Of a DNA stretch of 36,586 bases, positions 15,847 to 25,346 are shown one piece after another. The DNA is from Candidatus Magnetominusculus xianensis. Lineage in GTDB: Bacteria; Nitrospirota; Thermodesulfovibrionia; Thermodesulfovibrionales; Magnetobacteriaceae. A model generated the notes under the pieces. It made no database searches and was not told the origin of the DNA. It was given only the letters and a program-made list of their open reading frames with translations. Position 1 is the first letter of the stretch. Every line of letters begins with the position of its first letter. Both the position numbers and the translations under genes were made by a program. The DNA lies in NCBI GenBank assembly GCA_001541255.1, contig LNQR01000022.1, positions 1-36,586 on the forward strand, given 5' to 3'.

Positions 15847-15985
15847 TCCTGCCCCCTAATAAGGACGGCTGGATGTACTGTGCGTAGTCGCTGCATCTCT
15901 GCACATACCGGCAGCGCTTACAGACCTCTATATATTTATAGCACTGCCTTTTGGCGCAGAAGAGTTTATCGCTATTTACAGGCAT
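15839..15985 (-). CDS. Tiny Cys-rich protein coupled to the PHP enzyme
   Basis: A 48-residue protein starting MPVNSDKLFCAKRQCYKYIE and continuing VCKRCRYVQRCSDYAQYIQP. Five cysteines (two pairs plus one) suggest a zinc- or metal-binding knuckle. I prefer this ATG at 15985 over the longer ORF from 16024 because a promoter with -35 TTGTCA and extended -10 TGCTATCAT ends nine bases upstream. The gene overlaps the PHP start by eight bases. Small proteins with C-x2-C and basic residues near nucleases often bind nucleic acid, but the role here is unknown. Confidence 0.6.
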   Translation of the reverse strand: MPVNSDKLFCAKRQCYKYIEVCKRCRYVQRCSDYAQYIQPSLLGGRNA

Positions 15986-15994
15986 AATTGCTTG

Positions 15995-16024
15995 ATGATA
16001 GCACACTGAAGGCAGACATGACAA
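15995..16024 (-). promoter_or_regulatory. Promoter of the Cys-rich/PHP operon
   Basis: On the minus strand: TTGTCA (16019-16024), an 18-base spacer ending in TGC, and TATCAT (15995-16000), an extended -10. Transcription would start two or three bases before the ATG at 15985, leaving no room for a ribosome site. Confidence 0.6.
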
Positions 16025-16462
16025 CCCCCCCCGTGATTCACCAACTCTTCGCCCCGCCCGTCATTTCCCTTGATTCAACATCAATAAAAGAAGGAACCTC
16101 GTTCAGGGGTGGACGTATGGTGCCATGGCTTAGGTGGATTTATGGCCAGTGGCCTCATTGTACTTATCCCCGCAAAAATGGTATAACAGTGGCATGGGCG
16201 ATATAGAAAAGAATTGCATTAGAATGCTGTATTAGTCTGACACTGATATGACAACAATTGGCATATAGTGCGTTTGCTGTGTAAAGATGTGGTCAACTTG
16301 ACGCTTACAAAGTAACGTAAAAGGCGGATATATCATAGAGTGTGTACAAAAAGGATATATGAATCTTATACTGACAGCATTTCTTACAATACTGAACATC
16401 ATAACAACAGCGGTGATAGAAACCGGCCTTGCTGTGGCTCTCTCTATTCGTCAGGGATTCTT
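16025..16462. other. Intergenic region before the defence cluster
   Basis: No convincing gene. A 72-codon ORF (15988-16206) has no ribosome site and overlaps the promoter on the other strand. TTGACG lies at 16298 but no good -10 is at the right distance. The 41 codons from GTG 16340 to 16462 continue in frame into the helicase but do not resemble the family, so I treat them as leader. Confidence 0.35.
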
Positions 16463-19400
16463 TTGCCTAAAATTTTCGATAACATAGAAAATAAACTGAT
16501 AGAGGGATTGAACAATACCCTTGAGGTCTCTTATAGAAGCGATTTCTGTGTCGGGTACTTCAATCTAAGAGGCTGGGGTCAAGTCGCCGACCAAATCGAC
16601 AGCTTTCAAAGTGGTGAAGGGCATTGCTGCAGGCTGCTGGTAGGAATGCAAAAATCCCCTTCCGATATTCTTAGGGAACATTACAGCAAAAATGAAGAAC
16701 TCCAGATTGATAACAATACTGCCTCTAAAAACAGAAAGAAGCTGGCACAGGAATTTAAAGACCAACTGACAATAGGAATTCCAACCGAAAAGGACGAATT
16801 AGGGCTGCGCAAATTATCACGGCAGATTAAGGATAAGAAAGTAGTAGTCAAGCTATTCATGGATTATCCGCTCCATGCCAAGCTCTACCTTCTTTTCCGT
16901 GATGACGTTATCGCCCCAATCATAGGCTACATTGGAAGCAGCAACCTCACTCTTGCAGGGCTTTCCAGGCAAGGCGAGTTAAATGTCGATGTCCTTGAGC
17001 AGGATGCCGCAGTGAAACTCACCAAGTGGTTCGAGGATAGATGGAATGCAAGATTTTGTATAGATATATCGGACGAGCTGGTTGAAATAATCGATAACTC
17101 ATGGGCTGCCGACAGGCTCATTGCACCTTACCATATATATCTGAAAATCGCATATCACCTTTCCCGTGAAGCCCGTACCGGTCTAACAGAATTCAAGATT
17201 CCTATACTTCTTCAAGACAAACTCCACAACTTTCAGCAAAAAGCGGTTTCCATTGCTGCCCACTACCTGTACAAGCGTAACGGAGTATTAATCGGCGATG
17301 TCGTTGGCTTAGGGAAAACTCTTACGGCAACCGCTATAGCAAAGATATTCGAAGAGGACTTTTACTTTGAAACGCTGATCATATGTCCAAAGAATCTTGT
17401 AGATATGTGGGAGGGTTACGCCCATAATTACCAACTCAGAGCCAAAGTTCTCTCCATAACCGAGGTACAATCGAAGCTGCAAAATTTTCGAAGGTTTCGT
17501 CTGATAATCATTGACGAGAGCCATAACCTCAGAAACAGAGAAGGCAGGCGTTACCGTGCCATACATGAGTATATCAAGGATAACGAGAGTAAGGTAATCC
17601 TTCTGTCCGCAACGCCATACAACAAGACCTACCTTGACCTTTCGAGTCAGCTGCGCCTGTTCATCGATGAGGAAAGCGACCTTGGCGTAAGTCCTGAGAA
17701 ATATATTGCTCAGATTGGAGGCAAAGTCCAATTTATGGCAAAACATCAATGCTCCATTACTACCCTTCCCGCGTTTGAAAAAAGTGAGCATGCCGATGAC
17801 TGGCGTCAACTGATGCGGCTCTATATGGTTCGCCGTCCAAGGAGTTTTATAAAACAGAACTATGCCGGGACAGACCCACAAAGCGGCAGGAAATATCTTC
17901 AATTCGCAGACGGGAAGCGCTCGTACTTTTCAGACAGGATTCCACTGAAAGTTGAATATCCGTTCGACCCTAAAGATAAAAATGACCAGTACGCGAGATT
18001 ATACTCAGAATATGTCGTCCTAATCATCAACAATCTCAAACTGCCAAGATACGGCCTCGGCAATTACCTGAATGACAAGACAACGCTAAAGGTTGAGAAA
18101 GATGAACAGCGGATTCAGGATAATCTCTCCCGCGCCGGTAGAAGGCTTATGGGTTTCTGCCGGACGAATCTGTTCAAGAGGTTAGAGAGCAGTGGATACT
18201 CTTTTTTTCTGTCTTTAGCCAGACATGTACTGCGTAATTTCATACACGTCTATGCGCTCGACAAAGGACTGGCAATCCCTATCGGTCAAAATGAGGTAAA
18301 TCTCCTTGATGAATACTTGAGCGACGCCGATATTGAAGGTTTACCAGACGCCGGTTCTATCAAAATACCTACTGATGAAAACGAATATTACGCTCAGGCT
18401 GAAAAGGTCTATAAGCTGATGAGTTCTGATGAAAAAAAGTTTGACTGGATACGCTGCGGCTTCTTTAGTAAAGACCTTAAATCAGATTTGATACACGATT
18501 GCCGGGAGATAATCAAAATCATCATGCTTATAAGGGAATGGGTTCCAACTCAGGACAGACAGTTAAACGCACTGTATGACTTATGCGCCAAAAAACACGC
18601 CAGTGAAAAACTGCTCATCTTTACCCAGTTTGCCGATACCGCCCGATATTTAAGCAGCGAATTAAGGAGCCGCGGCGTTACAGCCCTTGAATGCGTAACA
18701 GGCGGCAGCGGCAATCCAACTGAGTTTGCCCACCGTTTCAGTCCAGAGAGTAACGAAAAGAAAGAAATCATCGGCTCTCCCATTGAGATTAGGGTTCTTA
18801 TAACAACCGATGTCCTCAGCGAAGGACAAAACCTGCAAGACGCGCATATTATCGTCAACTATGACCTGCCGTGGGCGATTATCAGGCTTATCCAAAGGGC
18901 AGGCCGCGTAGACAGAATCGGTCAGAAGTCCAAGAAGATTCTCTGTTATTCGTTCCTTCCCGAAGATGGAATCGAGCATATCATACATCTAAGGGGCAAA
19001 CTAAAACAACGTATAACGGACAATGCCGAGGTTGTCGGGGCGGATGAGGTCTTCTTCGAGGGCGACCCCGTCATTATCCATGATTTTTATAACGAGAGGC
19101 ATGGAATGCTGGATGATGATGAGGATACCGAAGTGGATTTGGCGTCCTATGCCTATCAGATTTGGAAAAACGCCACAGACGCAGACCCATCGCTGAAAAA
19201 GACGATACCAGATATGCCCAATGTCGTATATGGAACAAAAGTGTTGAGCCGCGCCGAATCCGATAAGAAATCTGCCGCTCATCACAAGGAAGGCGTTGTC
19301 GTTTATATGAGAACCGCCGATGACAATGACGTGATGGCATGGGTAGATAAAGACGGCGGTATTGTAACGCAATCCCAACTGGCGATATTAAAGGCCGCAG

Positions 19401-19831
19401 AGTGTCAGGCCAATACCCCTGCTCTTGCGAAAATAGAGAGCCATCACAAACTTGTCGAACAGGGAGTTGATCATATCAAGAAAGTCGAGAAGGATATTGG
19501 CGGGCAGCTTGGGAAGAAGTCAGGCGCTCGTTACAGGGCATACATGCGGCTCAGTCGTTATTACGAAGAATATAAAGGTACGCTTTTCGTAAACGAACCC
19601 ATAAAACGGTCAATAGACGATATGTACAAATATCCATTGAGGGAATTCGCAAAAGACACCATAAACAGGCAGCTCAAGACCGGCATTTCGGACGAAGACC
19701 TCGCTGACCTTGTCGTATCCCTAAGAGAAGATGACAAACTCTGTAATTCTGCCGAAGATGAGCATACAAACAAAGAGCCGCAAATTATCTGTTCTATGGG
19801 GCTAAGGGCAGAGGGAATAATATGTCCATAA
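16463..19831 (+). CDS. PLD-nuclease/SNF2-family helicase fusion of a defence (R-M-like) system
   Basis: About 1120 residues. Numbering from an alternative GTG at 16340, the N-terminus has a phospholipase-D-type nuclease domain (CVGYFNLRGWGQ; HAKLY near residue 179, then GSSNLTLAGL). Next is a superfamily-2 helicase: Walker A GDVVGLGKT near 318, DESH box near 391, SATP near 420 and motif VI QRAGRVDRIGQ near 851. All core helicase motifs are intact. I prefer TTG 16463 as start because AGGGA lies five bases upstream and the family begins LPKIFDN. It overlaps the methylase gene by 10 bases. Probably the cleavage and translocation subunit, comparable to helicase/PLD pairs in DISARM. Not a canonical Type I or III HsdR. 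Confidence 0.85.
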   Translation: MPKIFDNIENKLIEGLNNTLEVSYRSDFCVGYFNLRGWGQVADQIDSFQSGEGHCCRLLVGMQKSPSDILREHYSKNEELQIDNNTASKNRKKLAQEFKDQLTIGIPTEKDELGLRKLSRQIKDKKVVVKLFMDYPLHAKLYLLFRDDVIAPIIGYIGSSNLTLAGLSRQGELNVDVLEQDAAVKLTKWFEDRWNARFCIDISDELVEIIDNSWAADRLIAPYHIYLKIAYHLSREARTGLTEFKIPILLQDKLHNFQQKAVSIAAHYLYKRNGVLIGDVVGLGKTLTATAIAKIFEEDFYFETLIICPKNLVDMWEGYAHNYQLRAKVLSITEVQSKLQNFRRFRLIIIDESHNLRNREGRRYRAIHEYIKDNESKVILLSATPYNKTYLDLSSQLRLFIDEESDLGVSPEKYIAQIGGKVQFMAKHQCSITTLPAFEKSEHADDWRQLMRLYMVRRPRSFIKQNYAGTDPQSGRKYLQFADGKRSYFSDRIPLKVEYPFDPKDKNDQYARLYSEYVVLIINNLKLPRYGLGNYLNDKTTLKVEKDEQRIQDNLSRAGRRLMGFCRTNLFKRLESSGYSFFLSLARHVLRNFIHVYALDKGLAIPIGQNEVNLLDEYLSDADIEGLPDAGSIKIPTDENEYYAQAEKVYKLMSSDEKKFDWIRCGFFSKDLKSDLIHDCREIIKIIMLIREWVPTQDRQLNALYDLCAKKHASEKLLIFTQFADTARYLSSELRSRGVTALECVTGGSGNPTEFAHRFSPESNEKKEIIGSPIEIRVLITTDVLSEGQNLQDAHIIVNYDLPWAIIRLIQRAGRVDRIGQKSKKILCYSFLPEDGIEHIIHLRGKLKQRITDNAEVVGADEVFFEGDPVIIHDFYNERHGMLDDDEDTEVDLASYAYQIWKNATDADPSLKKTIPDMPNVVYGTKVLSRAESDKKSAAHHKEGVVVYMRTADDNDVMAWVDKDGGIVTQSQLAILKAAECQANTPALAKIESHHKLVEQGVDHIKKVEKDIGGQLGKKSGARYRAYMRLSRYYEEYKGTLFVNEPIKRSIDDMYKYPLREFAKDTINRQLKTGISDEDLADLVVSLREDDKLCNSAEDEHTNKEPQIICSMGLRAEGIICP

Positions 19832-22800
19832 GCAGGGAAACCTTCAACAAGCTGATTAAAGAATTCCAGTTTGCAAGGCTTTTCAATGAGCTTGGGTGGG
19901 ACAATTTTCCCAAGAAACGTGAAGAACGTGAAATAGATGGTTATAAGTTTGCTCTTGAGGCCGCAGCCGAAAAGAGGGATTTTCCTGTTTTTGTCTGTTC
20001 GCCGATAAGCGGCACAACATGTCCCCCATACAATATACGCAAAAAAATAGACAACCTAGTTACGAAAGATTATTTCGAACACCTGATAATCTACTGCGAT
20101 TCCACAAAGACTCGTCAGGTTTGGCAGCTTGTCATCAGGGAGCACGGCAGGCCTGTGGTCATGCGGGAGCGGCATTTTTATTCACATCAGGAGCCGGAGC
20201 AGCTCTTTCAGACACTTAAAGGACTGTTCTTTTCCTTAGACGATGAGGATAAAATCGGCATCGTTGACGTTATGTCAAGGGTACGGGAAGGCTTCAATAC
20301 CAACGCCGAAAGAGTTACCAAGAAGTTTTACGACCAGTTCAAGAAGGAACACGCGGCCTTCCGTGAATTCATAAAAGGCATTGGCGAGGTAGTTGACAAA
20401 GACTGGTACTCATCCCTGATGTTAAACCGATTGATGTTTATATATTTTATCCAGAAAAAGGGCTTCCTAAATGACGATAGAAACTACCTCGGAAACAAGC
20501 TGACCGCCACTCAGGAAAAAAAAGGCAAGGACAAGTTCTACTCTTTCTACCGCAATTTCCTGCTCGTTCTTTTCCATAAAGGCTTAGGCTCAAGCAGCCG
20601 AACGCCTGAGTTGACCAAGGAGATTGGCAAAGTCCCCTATCTCAACGGCGGTCTGTTCGACGTTCATCAAATAGAAATAAACTATGAGAACATAGAGATA
20701 GCGGATGAGGCGTTCGAGAAGATATTCAAATTCTTTGATCAGTACGAATGGCATCTCGACACCCGTGTTACGTCATCAGGGAAGGATATTAATCCCGATG
20801 TCATCGGCTATATCTTTGAAAAGTACATCAATGACAGGGCATCGATGGGCGCGTACTATACTAAAGAGGACATAACAGATTATATAAGCAAGAACTGCAT
20901 AATCCCGTTTATATTCGATGAGGTAAGGCGTAACTATTCAAAAGGGCTTGCCTCAAATTCGGCTGTCTGGAGACTGCTCCATGATTCACATGATACATAT
21001 ATCTATGACGCCGTCAAGCACGGCATAAATAATCCTCTTCCAGATGAGATAGCCGCCGGGCTTGATACCACGAAGCCGAATCTTATTGAGCGCAGAAAAC
21101 TATGGAACAAGCCTGCCCCGTCCGGATATGCCCTGCCGACTGAGATATGGCGTGAGGTTGTCGAACGAAGGAAGCGGTACAAAGAAATTATCGGCAAGAT
21201 TGCGGCTAAAGAGATACATGAGATAAACGATTTCATTACATATAACCTGAACATCCGTCAATTCGCCCAGGATGTAATAGAGAACACGGACGACCCTGAA
21301 CTGCTCAAATATTTCTACAAGGCAATTTCAAACATCACGGTGCTTGACCCCACCTGCGGCTCCGGGGCCTTTCTGTTTGCCGCGCTCAATGTACTTGAGC
21401 CGTTGTATGAGGCGTGTATCCAGCGCATGGAGGGTTTCAGAGAGGGGCACAAGGGTAAATACAAGGATGTGTTTGATGAACTTGAGAAGCACCCAAACCG
21501 CCAGTATTTTATCTACAAGTCCATAATCCTCAGAAATCTCTATGGCGTGGACATAATGAAAGAGGCCGTAGAGACGGCGAAGCTCAGACTGTTTCTGAAG
21601 CTCGCGGCCACCGTCGAAATTGATGATAAAAAACCAAACTTCGGACTTGAACCCCTGCCCGATATAGACTTTAATATCCGCGCTGGGAATACACTTGTTG
21701 GATTTGCAGCACTCAAGGATGTAGAGAAGGCAGTCGAGGGACATCTGCTCAATTCCACGCTGCTTAAGAAGGAAATTGAGGACATTAAGGAACAGGCAGA
21801 GACCATCAAACTTGCTTTCGAGAGGTTTAAGGATTCCCAACTGGTTACTGACAGCCCATCCTCAAGCGGAGCAAAACAGGACTTAGAGGCAAGGCTCAAG
21901 AGGCTTAATGATAAACTCGACGAATATCAGGCACAACTTTATGGAAAAGACACGGGGAATAAGGACGATTTAAAACATTGGAAGGACACCCATCAGCCCT
22001 TTCACTGGTTTGCGGAATTTTACGAAATAGTCCATGAAAAAGGTGGGTTCGATGTGATTATAGGGAATCCGCCGTATGTGGAGTATTCTAAGGTCAAAAC
22101 ATTGTACAAAATAAGAAACTATACAACTGAAACATGCGGAAATCTCTATGCTTATGTTATTGAATTGGGGAATGGCATAATTCAACAACATGGCAAATGT
22201 GGTATGATTGTTCAGCTTCCCATTGTATGCACTGATAGAATGATTTCCGTACAACAACTTTTGCTAAGAAACAATAAATTTATTTGGTTTTCAACGTATG
22301 ATGACAGACCAGCAAGGCTTTTTGATGGACTTGAACATATTAGGACAACCATATTTATTACGTGTTGCGGGAAAAACAATAAAGAGATATATTCCACAAA
22401 TTATATGCGATGGTATTCAGAAACAAGAGAATATTTGTTTAACTCGATTTGTTATAATGAAGTAACGAACTTCATTGCTGACGGCTATATTCCGAAAATC
22501 GGCTCATCTATCGCAAAAAATACTCGTAGATTACTTAATAATTATGCTATATCTGTAATGCATTTTCAAAATAAGGAACGGTACTGTATTTATTTTCATA
22601 ATTCTCCCCAATATTGGATTCGAGCAATGGATTTTAAACCTTATTTCTGGAATGAAAGAAATGGTGAGCAATTATCCGTTCAGGTAAAGAGTTTATGTTT
22701 ATATACCATGAAAGACGCATCAGTTTTTGCAGCCATGATGAATAGCTCATTATTCTACTGGTGGTTTATCATTCATTCTGATTGCCGTCATCTAAACATG

Positions 22801-23106
22801 CGTGAGATAGATCATTACCCCTCAAGTCTCGATAAAATGAATGAGAATATTAAGGATAAAATAAGTACTCTTAATGCGATGCTGATGAACGATTTGTCGA
22901 AACACTCAAATAGAAAGGAATGCACTTACAAGACAACAGGGCGAGTTGCTTATGATGAATATTTCCCCAGATATTCCAAGCCAATCATCGACGAAATCGA
23001 CAAGGCACTGGCGAAGCATTACGGCTTTACCGACGAGGAGCTTGACTTCATCATCAACTATGACATTAAATACCGCATGGGTATCGAAGAGGATGGCACA
23101 GAGTAG
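19822..23106 (+). CDS. Eco57I-type N6-adenine DNA methylase subunit
   Basis: A 1094-residue protein. The methylase core has SAM motif I LDPTCGSGAFLF near residue 508 and catalytic NPPY near residue 748 in FDVIIGNPPYVEYSKV. Motif X is MGAYYTKEDITDYI near 345. An N-terminal region of about 330 residues looks structural, and a C-terminal part (about 755-1040) should recognise the DNA target. The start ATG lies inside the helicase gene end, so the two are made together. Such large methylases modify host DNA so that the partner nuclease spares it. The target-recognition part is clearly AT-richer (about 28-35% GC in sampled lines) than the flanks (about 42-55%), suggesting replacement by recombination. 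Confidence 0.88.
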   Translation: MSISRETFNKLIKEFQFARLFNELGWDNFPKKREEREIDGYKFALEAAAEKRDFPVFVCSPISGTTCPPYNIRKKIDNLVTKDYFEHLIIYCDSTKTRQVWQLVIREHGRPVVMRERHFYSHQEPEQLFQTLKGLFFSLDDEDKIGIVDVMSRVREGFNTNAERVTKKFYDQFKKEHAAFREFIKGIGEVVDKDWYSSLMLNRLMFIYFIQKKGFLNDDRNYLGNKLTATQEKKGKDKFYSFYRNFLLVLFHKGLGSSSRTPELTKEIGKVPYLNGGLFDVHQIEINYENIEIADEAFEKIFKFFDQYEWHLDTRVTSSGKDINPDVIGYIFEKYINDRASMGAYYTKEDITDYISKNCIIPFIFDEVRRNYSKGLASNSAVWRLLHDSHDTYIYDAVKHGINNPLPDEIAAGLDTTKPNLIERRKLWNKPAPSGYALPTEIWREVVERRKRYKEIIGKIAAKEIHEINDFITYNLNIRQFAQDVIENTDDPELLKYFYKAISNITVLDPTCGSGAFLFAALNVLEPLYEACIQRMEGFREGHKGKYKDVFDELEKHPNRQYFIYKSIILRNLYGVDIMKEAVETAKLRLFLKLAATVEIDDKKPNFGLEPLPDIDFNIRAGNTLVGFAALKDVEKAVEGHLLNSTLLKKEIEDIKEQAETIKLAFERFKDSQLVTDSPSSSGAKQDLEARLKRLNDKLDEYQAQLYGKDTGNKDDLKHWKDTHQPFHWFAEFYEIVHEKGGFDVIIGNPPYVEYSKVKTLYKIRNYTTETCGNLYAYVIELGNGIIQQHGKCGMIVQLPIVCTDRMISVQQLLLRNNKFIWFSTYDDRPARLFDGLEHIRTTIFITCCGKNNKEIYSTNYMRWYSETREYLFNSICYNEVTNFIADGYIPKIGSSIAKNTRRLLNNYAISVMHFQNKERYCIYFHNSPQYWIRAMDFKPYFWNERNGEQLSVQVKSLCLYTMKDASVFAAMMNSSLFYWWFIIHSDCRHLNMREIDHYPSSLDKMNENIKDKISTLNAMLMNDLSKHSNRKECTYKTTGRVAYDEYFPRYSKPIIDEIDKALAKHYGFTDEELDFIINYDIKYRMGIEEDGTE

Positions 23107-23131
23107 ATGTTAAACGCGGAGGACGCGTAAT

Positions 23132-24166
23132 ATGACAGAAAACAACAATCTACCAGCAAAAACCGAGTTTCTGATATATCAGACCAGTGATGGGCGTGTG
23201 CGCATAGAAACGCGCTTACAGCAGGAGACCGTCTGGTTGAATCAAAAACAGATGGCGGAGCTTTTTCAGACGTCAGTGCCCAATATCAATATACACGTCA
23301 AAAATATCTTTAAAGAACAGGAGCTTATGCCTGATTCAGTTATTAAGGAATTCTTAATAACTGCCGATGACGGGAAGAACTATCGCACGAAATACTATAA
23401 TCTCGACTTGATTATCTCTGTAGGCTATCGTATAAAATCCCATGTTGCCACTCACTTTCGCCAATGGGCAACTCAGCGGCTGCGCGAATATATCATCAAG
23501 GGTTTTACGATGGACGATGAACGGCTCAAACAGTCGGGCGGAGGCAGCTACTTCGATGAGTTGCTCGCCCGTATCAGGGATATTCGCTCCTCTGAGAAGG
23601 TATTTTGGCGCAAAGTGCTTGACATCTACTCTACAAGTATAGACTATGACCCCAAAACCGATGTTTCAAAGAAGTTTTTCATGGTTATACAGAATAAAAT
23701 GCACTGGGCAGCCCACGGACATACGGCGGCAGAGGTGATTTATAACAGGGCGGATGCCGCTCAACCGCACATGGGCATGACAAACTGGCCCGGCGAATCA
23801 TTAAAAAAAATGGACGTCGAAGTTGCCAAGAATTACCTGAATCAGGCGGAACTCGATATACTGAACCGAATTGTCTCCATGTATCTGGATTTTGCAGAAT
23901 TGCAGGCACTTAACCGAAAGCCCATGACCATGCGGGACTGGATTACTAAACTCGACGAATTTATGAAGCTTACAGGACGTGACATTCTAACCCATGCCGG
24001 ATGTATCAGCCATGATAAGGCTCTTGAGAAAGCCCACGAAGAATATAATAAATACCGTCAAGAAATTATGAATGAACCATCCACGGTTGAGGAACACTTT
24101 ATAGAGGCTGAACAAGAACTAAAGCAGCTCGAATCCAAACGCGGGCGAAAGCGCAAAGATTGTTAG
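23132..24166 (+). CDS. rhuM: RhuM-family protein
   Basis: A 344-residue protein. The N-terminal half carries the RhuM pattern: FLIYQTSDGRVRIETRLQ, ETVWLNQKQMAELFQTS (a winged/HTH-like segment) and YNLDLIISVGYRIKSHVATH, then FRQWATQRLREYIIKGF. The C-terminal half is helical and ends with a charged tail (KQLESKRGRKRKD). RhuM was named from Salmonella pathogenicity island 3 and is common in mobile and defence islands, often inside restriction systems; its biochemical role is unknown. A GGAGGA site precedes the ATG, 26 bases after the methylase stop, so it is part of the same operon. Symbol used at family level. Confidence 0.88.
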   Translation: MTENNNLPAKTEFLIYQTSDGRVRIETRLQQETVWLNQKQMAELFQTSVPNINIHVKNIFKEQELMPDSVIKEFLITADDGKNYRTKYYNLDLIISVGYRIKSHVATHFRQWATQRLREYIIKGFTMDDERLKQSGGGSYFDELLARIRDIRSSEKVFWRKVLDIYSTSIDYDPKTDVSKKFFMVIQNKMHWAAHGHTAAEVIYNRADAAQPHMGMTNWPGESLKKMDVEVAKNYLNQAELDILNRIVSMYLDFAELQALNRKPMTMRDWITKLDEFMKLTGRDILTHAGCISHDKALEKAHEEYNKYRQEIMNEPSTVEEHFIEAEQELKQLESKRGRKRKDC

Positions 24167-24187
24167 AACAACTGGAGGTATTGTGCT

Positions 24188-24382
24188 ATGGGCAAGAAGG
24201 AACTGCTCGTGAGAGAGCTTGAACAGATGCCGGAGACTTACATTGACGAGGTGCTGGATTTCGTCCATTTCCTCAAGGCAAAGATTACCAGAGAGGGTAT
24301 AGCTATAGCCTCGGCAAGCGAATCATCGCTTGGTAAGGACTGGTTACGCCCTGAAGAGGAAGAGGCATGGCGAAGTTTGTAA
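24188..24382 (+). CDS. DUF2281-type antitoxin
   Basis: A 64-residue protein: KKELLVRELEQMPETYIDEV, then LDFVHFLKAK, the hallmark of DUF2281/VapB-like antitoxins. A flexible tail (SLGKDWLRPEEEEAWRSL) would bind the toxin. It overlaps the downstream MazF-like gene by 16 bases, typical of toxin-antitoxin pairs. TGGAGG lies upstream of the ATG. Confidence 0.8.
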   Translation: MGKKELLVRELEQMPETYIDEVLDFVHFLKAKITREGIAIASASESSLGKDWLRPEEEEAWRSL

Positions 24383-24699
24383 AGGGCGATGTCGTGGTAG
24401 TGCCATTCCCATTTTCAGACTTAACACAGTCAAAGCGCCATCCAGCACTTGTGATTGCCGGAGTCAACGAGGACGATTTGATTCTCTGCCAGATAACAAG
24501 CCAGACCGTAAGGGACAACTACGCAGTACCTTTAAACTACGCTGACTTCGTGAGCGGCGGCTTGAAGCAAATGAGCAACATCCGCCCAAACAGAATATTC
24601 ACCGCCGACAGCCATATCGTACTCTACAAGGCAGGCGCGCTCAATGTCGGGAAAACCGCTGAGGTTGTCAACGCGGTGGTAAACATTATCAAATCCTAA
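24367..24699 (+). CDS. MazF/PemK-type mRNA interferase toxin
   Basis: A 110-residue protein of the PemK/MazF fold: KGDVVVVPFPFSDLTQSKRH, PALVIAG, then LILCQITSQ and LKQMSNIRPNRIFTAD. These match the SH3-like barrel that cleaves single-stranded RNA, with the conserved R-P/S segments. Its start is inside the antitoxin gene, so both come from one message. Its place directly after RhuM within the methylase operon suggests it stabilises the island or acts as an abortive-infection arm. Confidence 0.85.
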   Translation: MAKFVKGDVVVVPFPFSDLTQSKRHPALVIAGVNEDDLILCQITSQTVRDNYAVPLNYADFVSGGLKQMSNIRPNRIFTADSHIVLYKAGALNVGKTAEVVNAVVNIIKS

Positions 24700-24703
24700 G
24701 TCG

Positions 24704-25186
24704 ATGATTTATCAAAACACACTTGGCAACAGAGAAATTTTGAATCATCACAAAATAGCATTCCTCTGTTCGCGGCGATGTCCCTCAGTCGTAATTTTGA
24801 AAACATACGACTGGGCTATTGAACAAAGGGACAAAGGCAACTGCGTTATGTCGGGCTTTCATTCTGTAATAGAGAAGGATGTCTTCCACTATCTCCTGAA
24901 AGGCTCACAGCCAATGATAATGGTACTGGCGCGCGGGATGATAAAGCTTATCAAACCTGAAATTCAAAATGCACTGGACAACGGGCGGCTGCTCATTATT
25001 TCACCCTTTAATGATTCGGTAACGCGTCCCACATCAGATACCGCAGCCACAAGAAACCGCATCATGGCAGATATTGCGGACGAAATCATGGTTGCTCATG
25101 CTGAACATGAAGGGAAGCTCGAAAAGCTCATCAAGGAAATCGCCTTAACCGGCAAGAAAATACGAATATTAGGGAATTCGGAATAA
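24704..25186 (+). CDS. DprA-like nucleotide-binding (Rossmann) protein
   Basis: A 160-residue protein: FLCSRRCPSVVILKTYDWAI, GNCVMSGFHSVIEKDVFHYL, PMIMVLARGM, then LDNGRLLIISPFN. This is the short SMF/DprA-like fold with the G-F-H-S-x-I-E-K block seen in stand-alone members near restriction and phage-defence loci. It starts four bases after the toxin stop, without a clear ribosome site, so it is probably translationally coupled. It lacks the extra domains of transformation DprA. A role as sensor or nucleic-acid binder is inference. Confidence 0.7.
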   Translation: MIYQNTLGNREILNHHKIAFLCSRRCPSVVILKTYDWAIEQRDKGNCVMSGFHSVIEKDVFHYLLKGSQPMIMVLARGMIKLIKPEIQNALDNGRLLIISPFNDSVTRPTSDTAATRNRIMADIADEIMVAHAEHEGKLEKLIKEIALTGKKIRILGNSE

Positions 25187-25309
25187 CTATGTATCCATAA
25201 TAGAATAAATGATCACATTAGACAACGGCAAAAACGTAAAATTTAAAGAGGTCATCAAGCAGCACATTAATGAAATATGTCCACAATATCGTTGTCCGTA
25301 AAGGACAGG

Positions 25310-25339
25310 TTGCGGCCACTACCTCCGCTGTGCTATGAT
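25310..25339 (+). promoter_or_regulatory. Promoter giving a leaderless methyltransferase transcript
   Basis: TTGCGG (25310-25315), an 18-base spacer ending in TGC, and TATGAT (25334-25339), an extended -10. Seven bases later comes ATG 25347. The upstream ATG at 25335 lies inside the -10 and should be ignored. Confidence 0.6.
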
Positions 25340-25346
25340 AGCTGGG

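Noticed and set aside
15988..16206. 72-codon ORF on the plus strand
   Set aside because: Its start lies in the promoter of the opposite Cys-rich gene, with no ribosome site.
16340..16462. In-frame extension of the helicase from GTG 16340
   Set aside because: The 41 residues do not resemble the family start and a TTG with AGGGA lies at 16463; kept as an alternative only.
25209..25301. 30-codon ORF MITLDNGKNVKFKEVIKQ...
   Set aside because: Protein-like and placed right after the DprA-like gene, but has no ribosome site and is too short to support without homologs.
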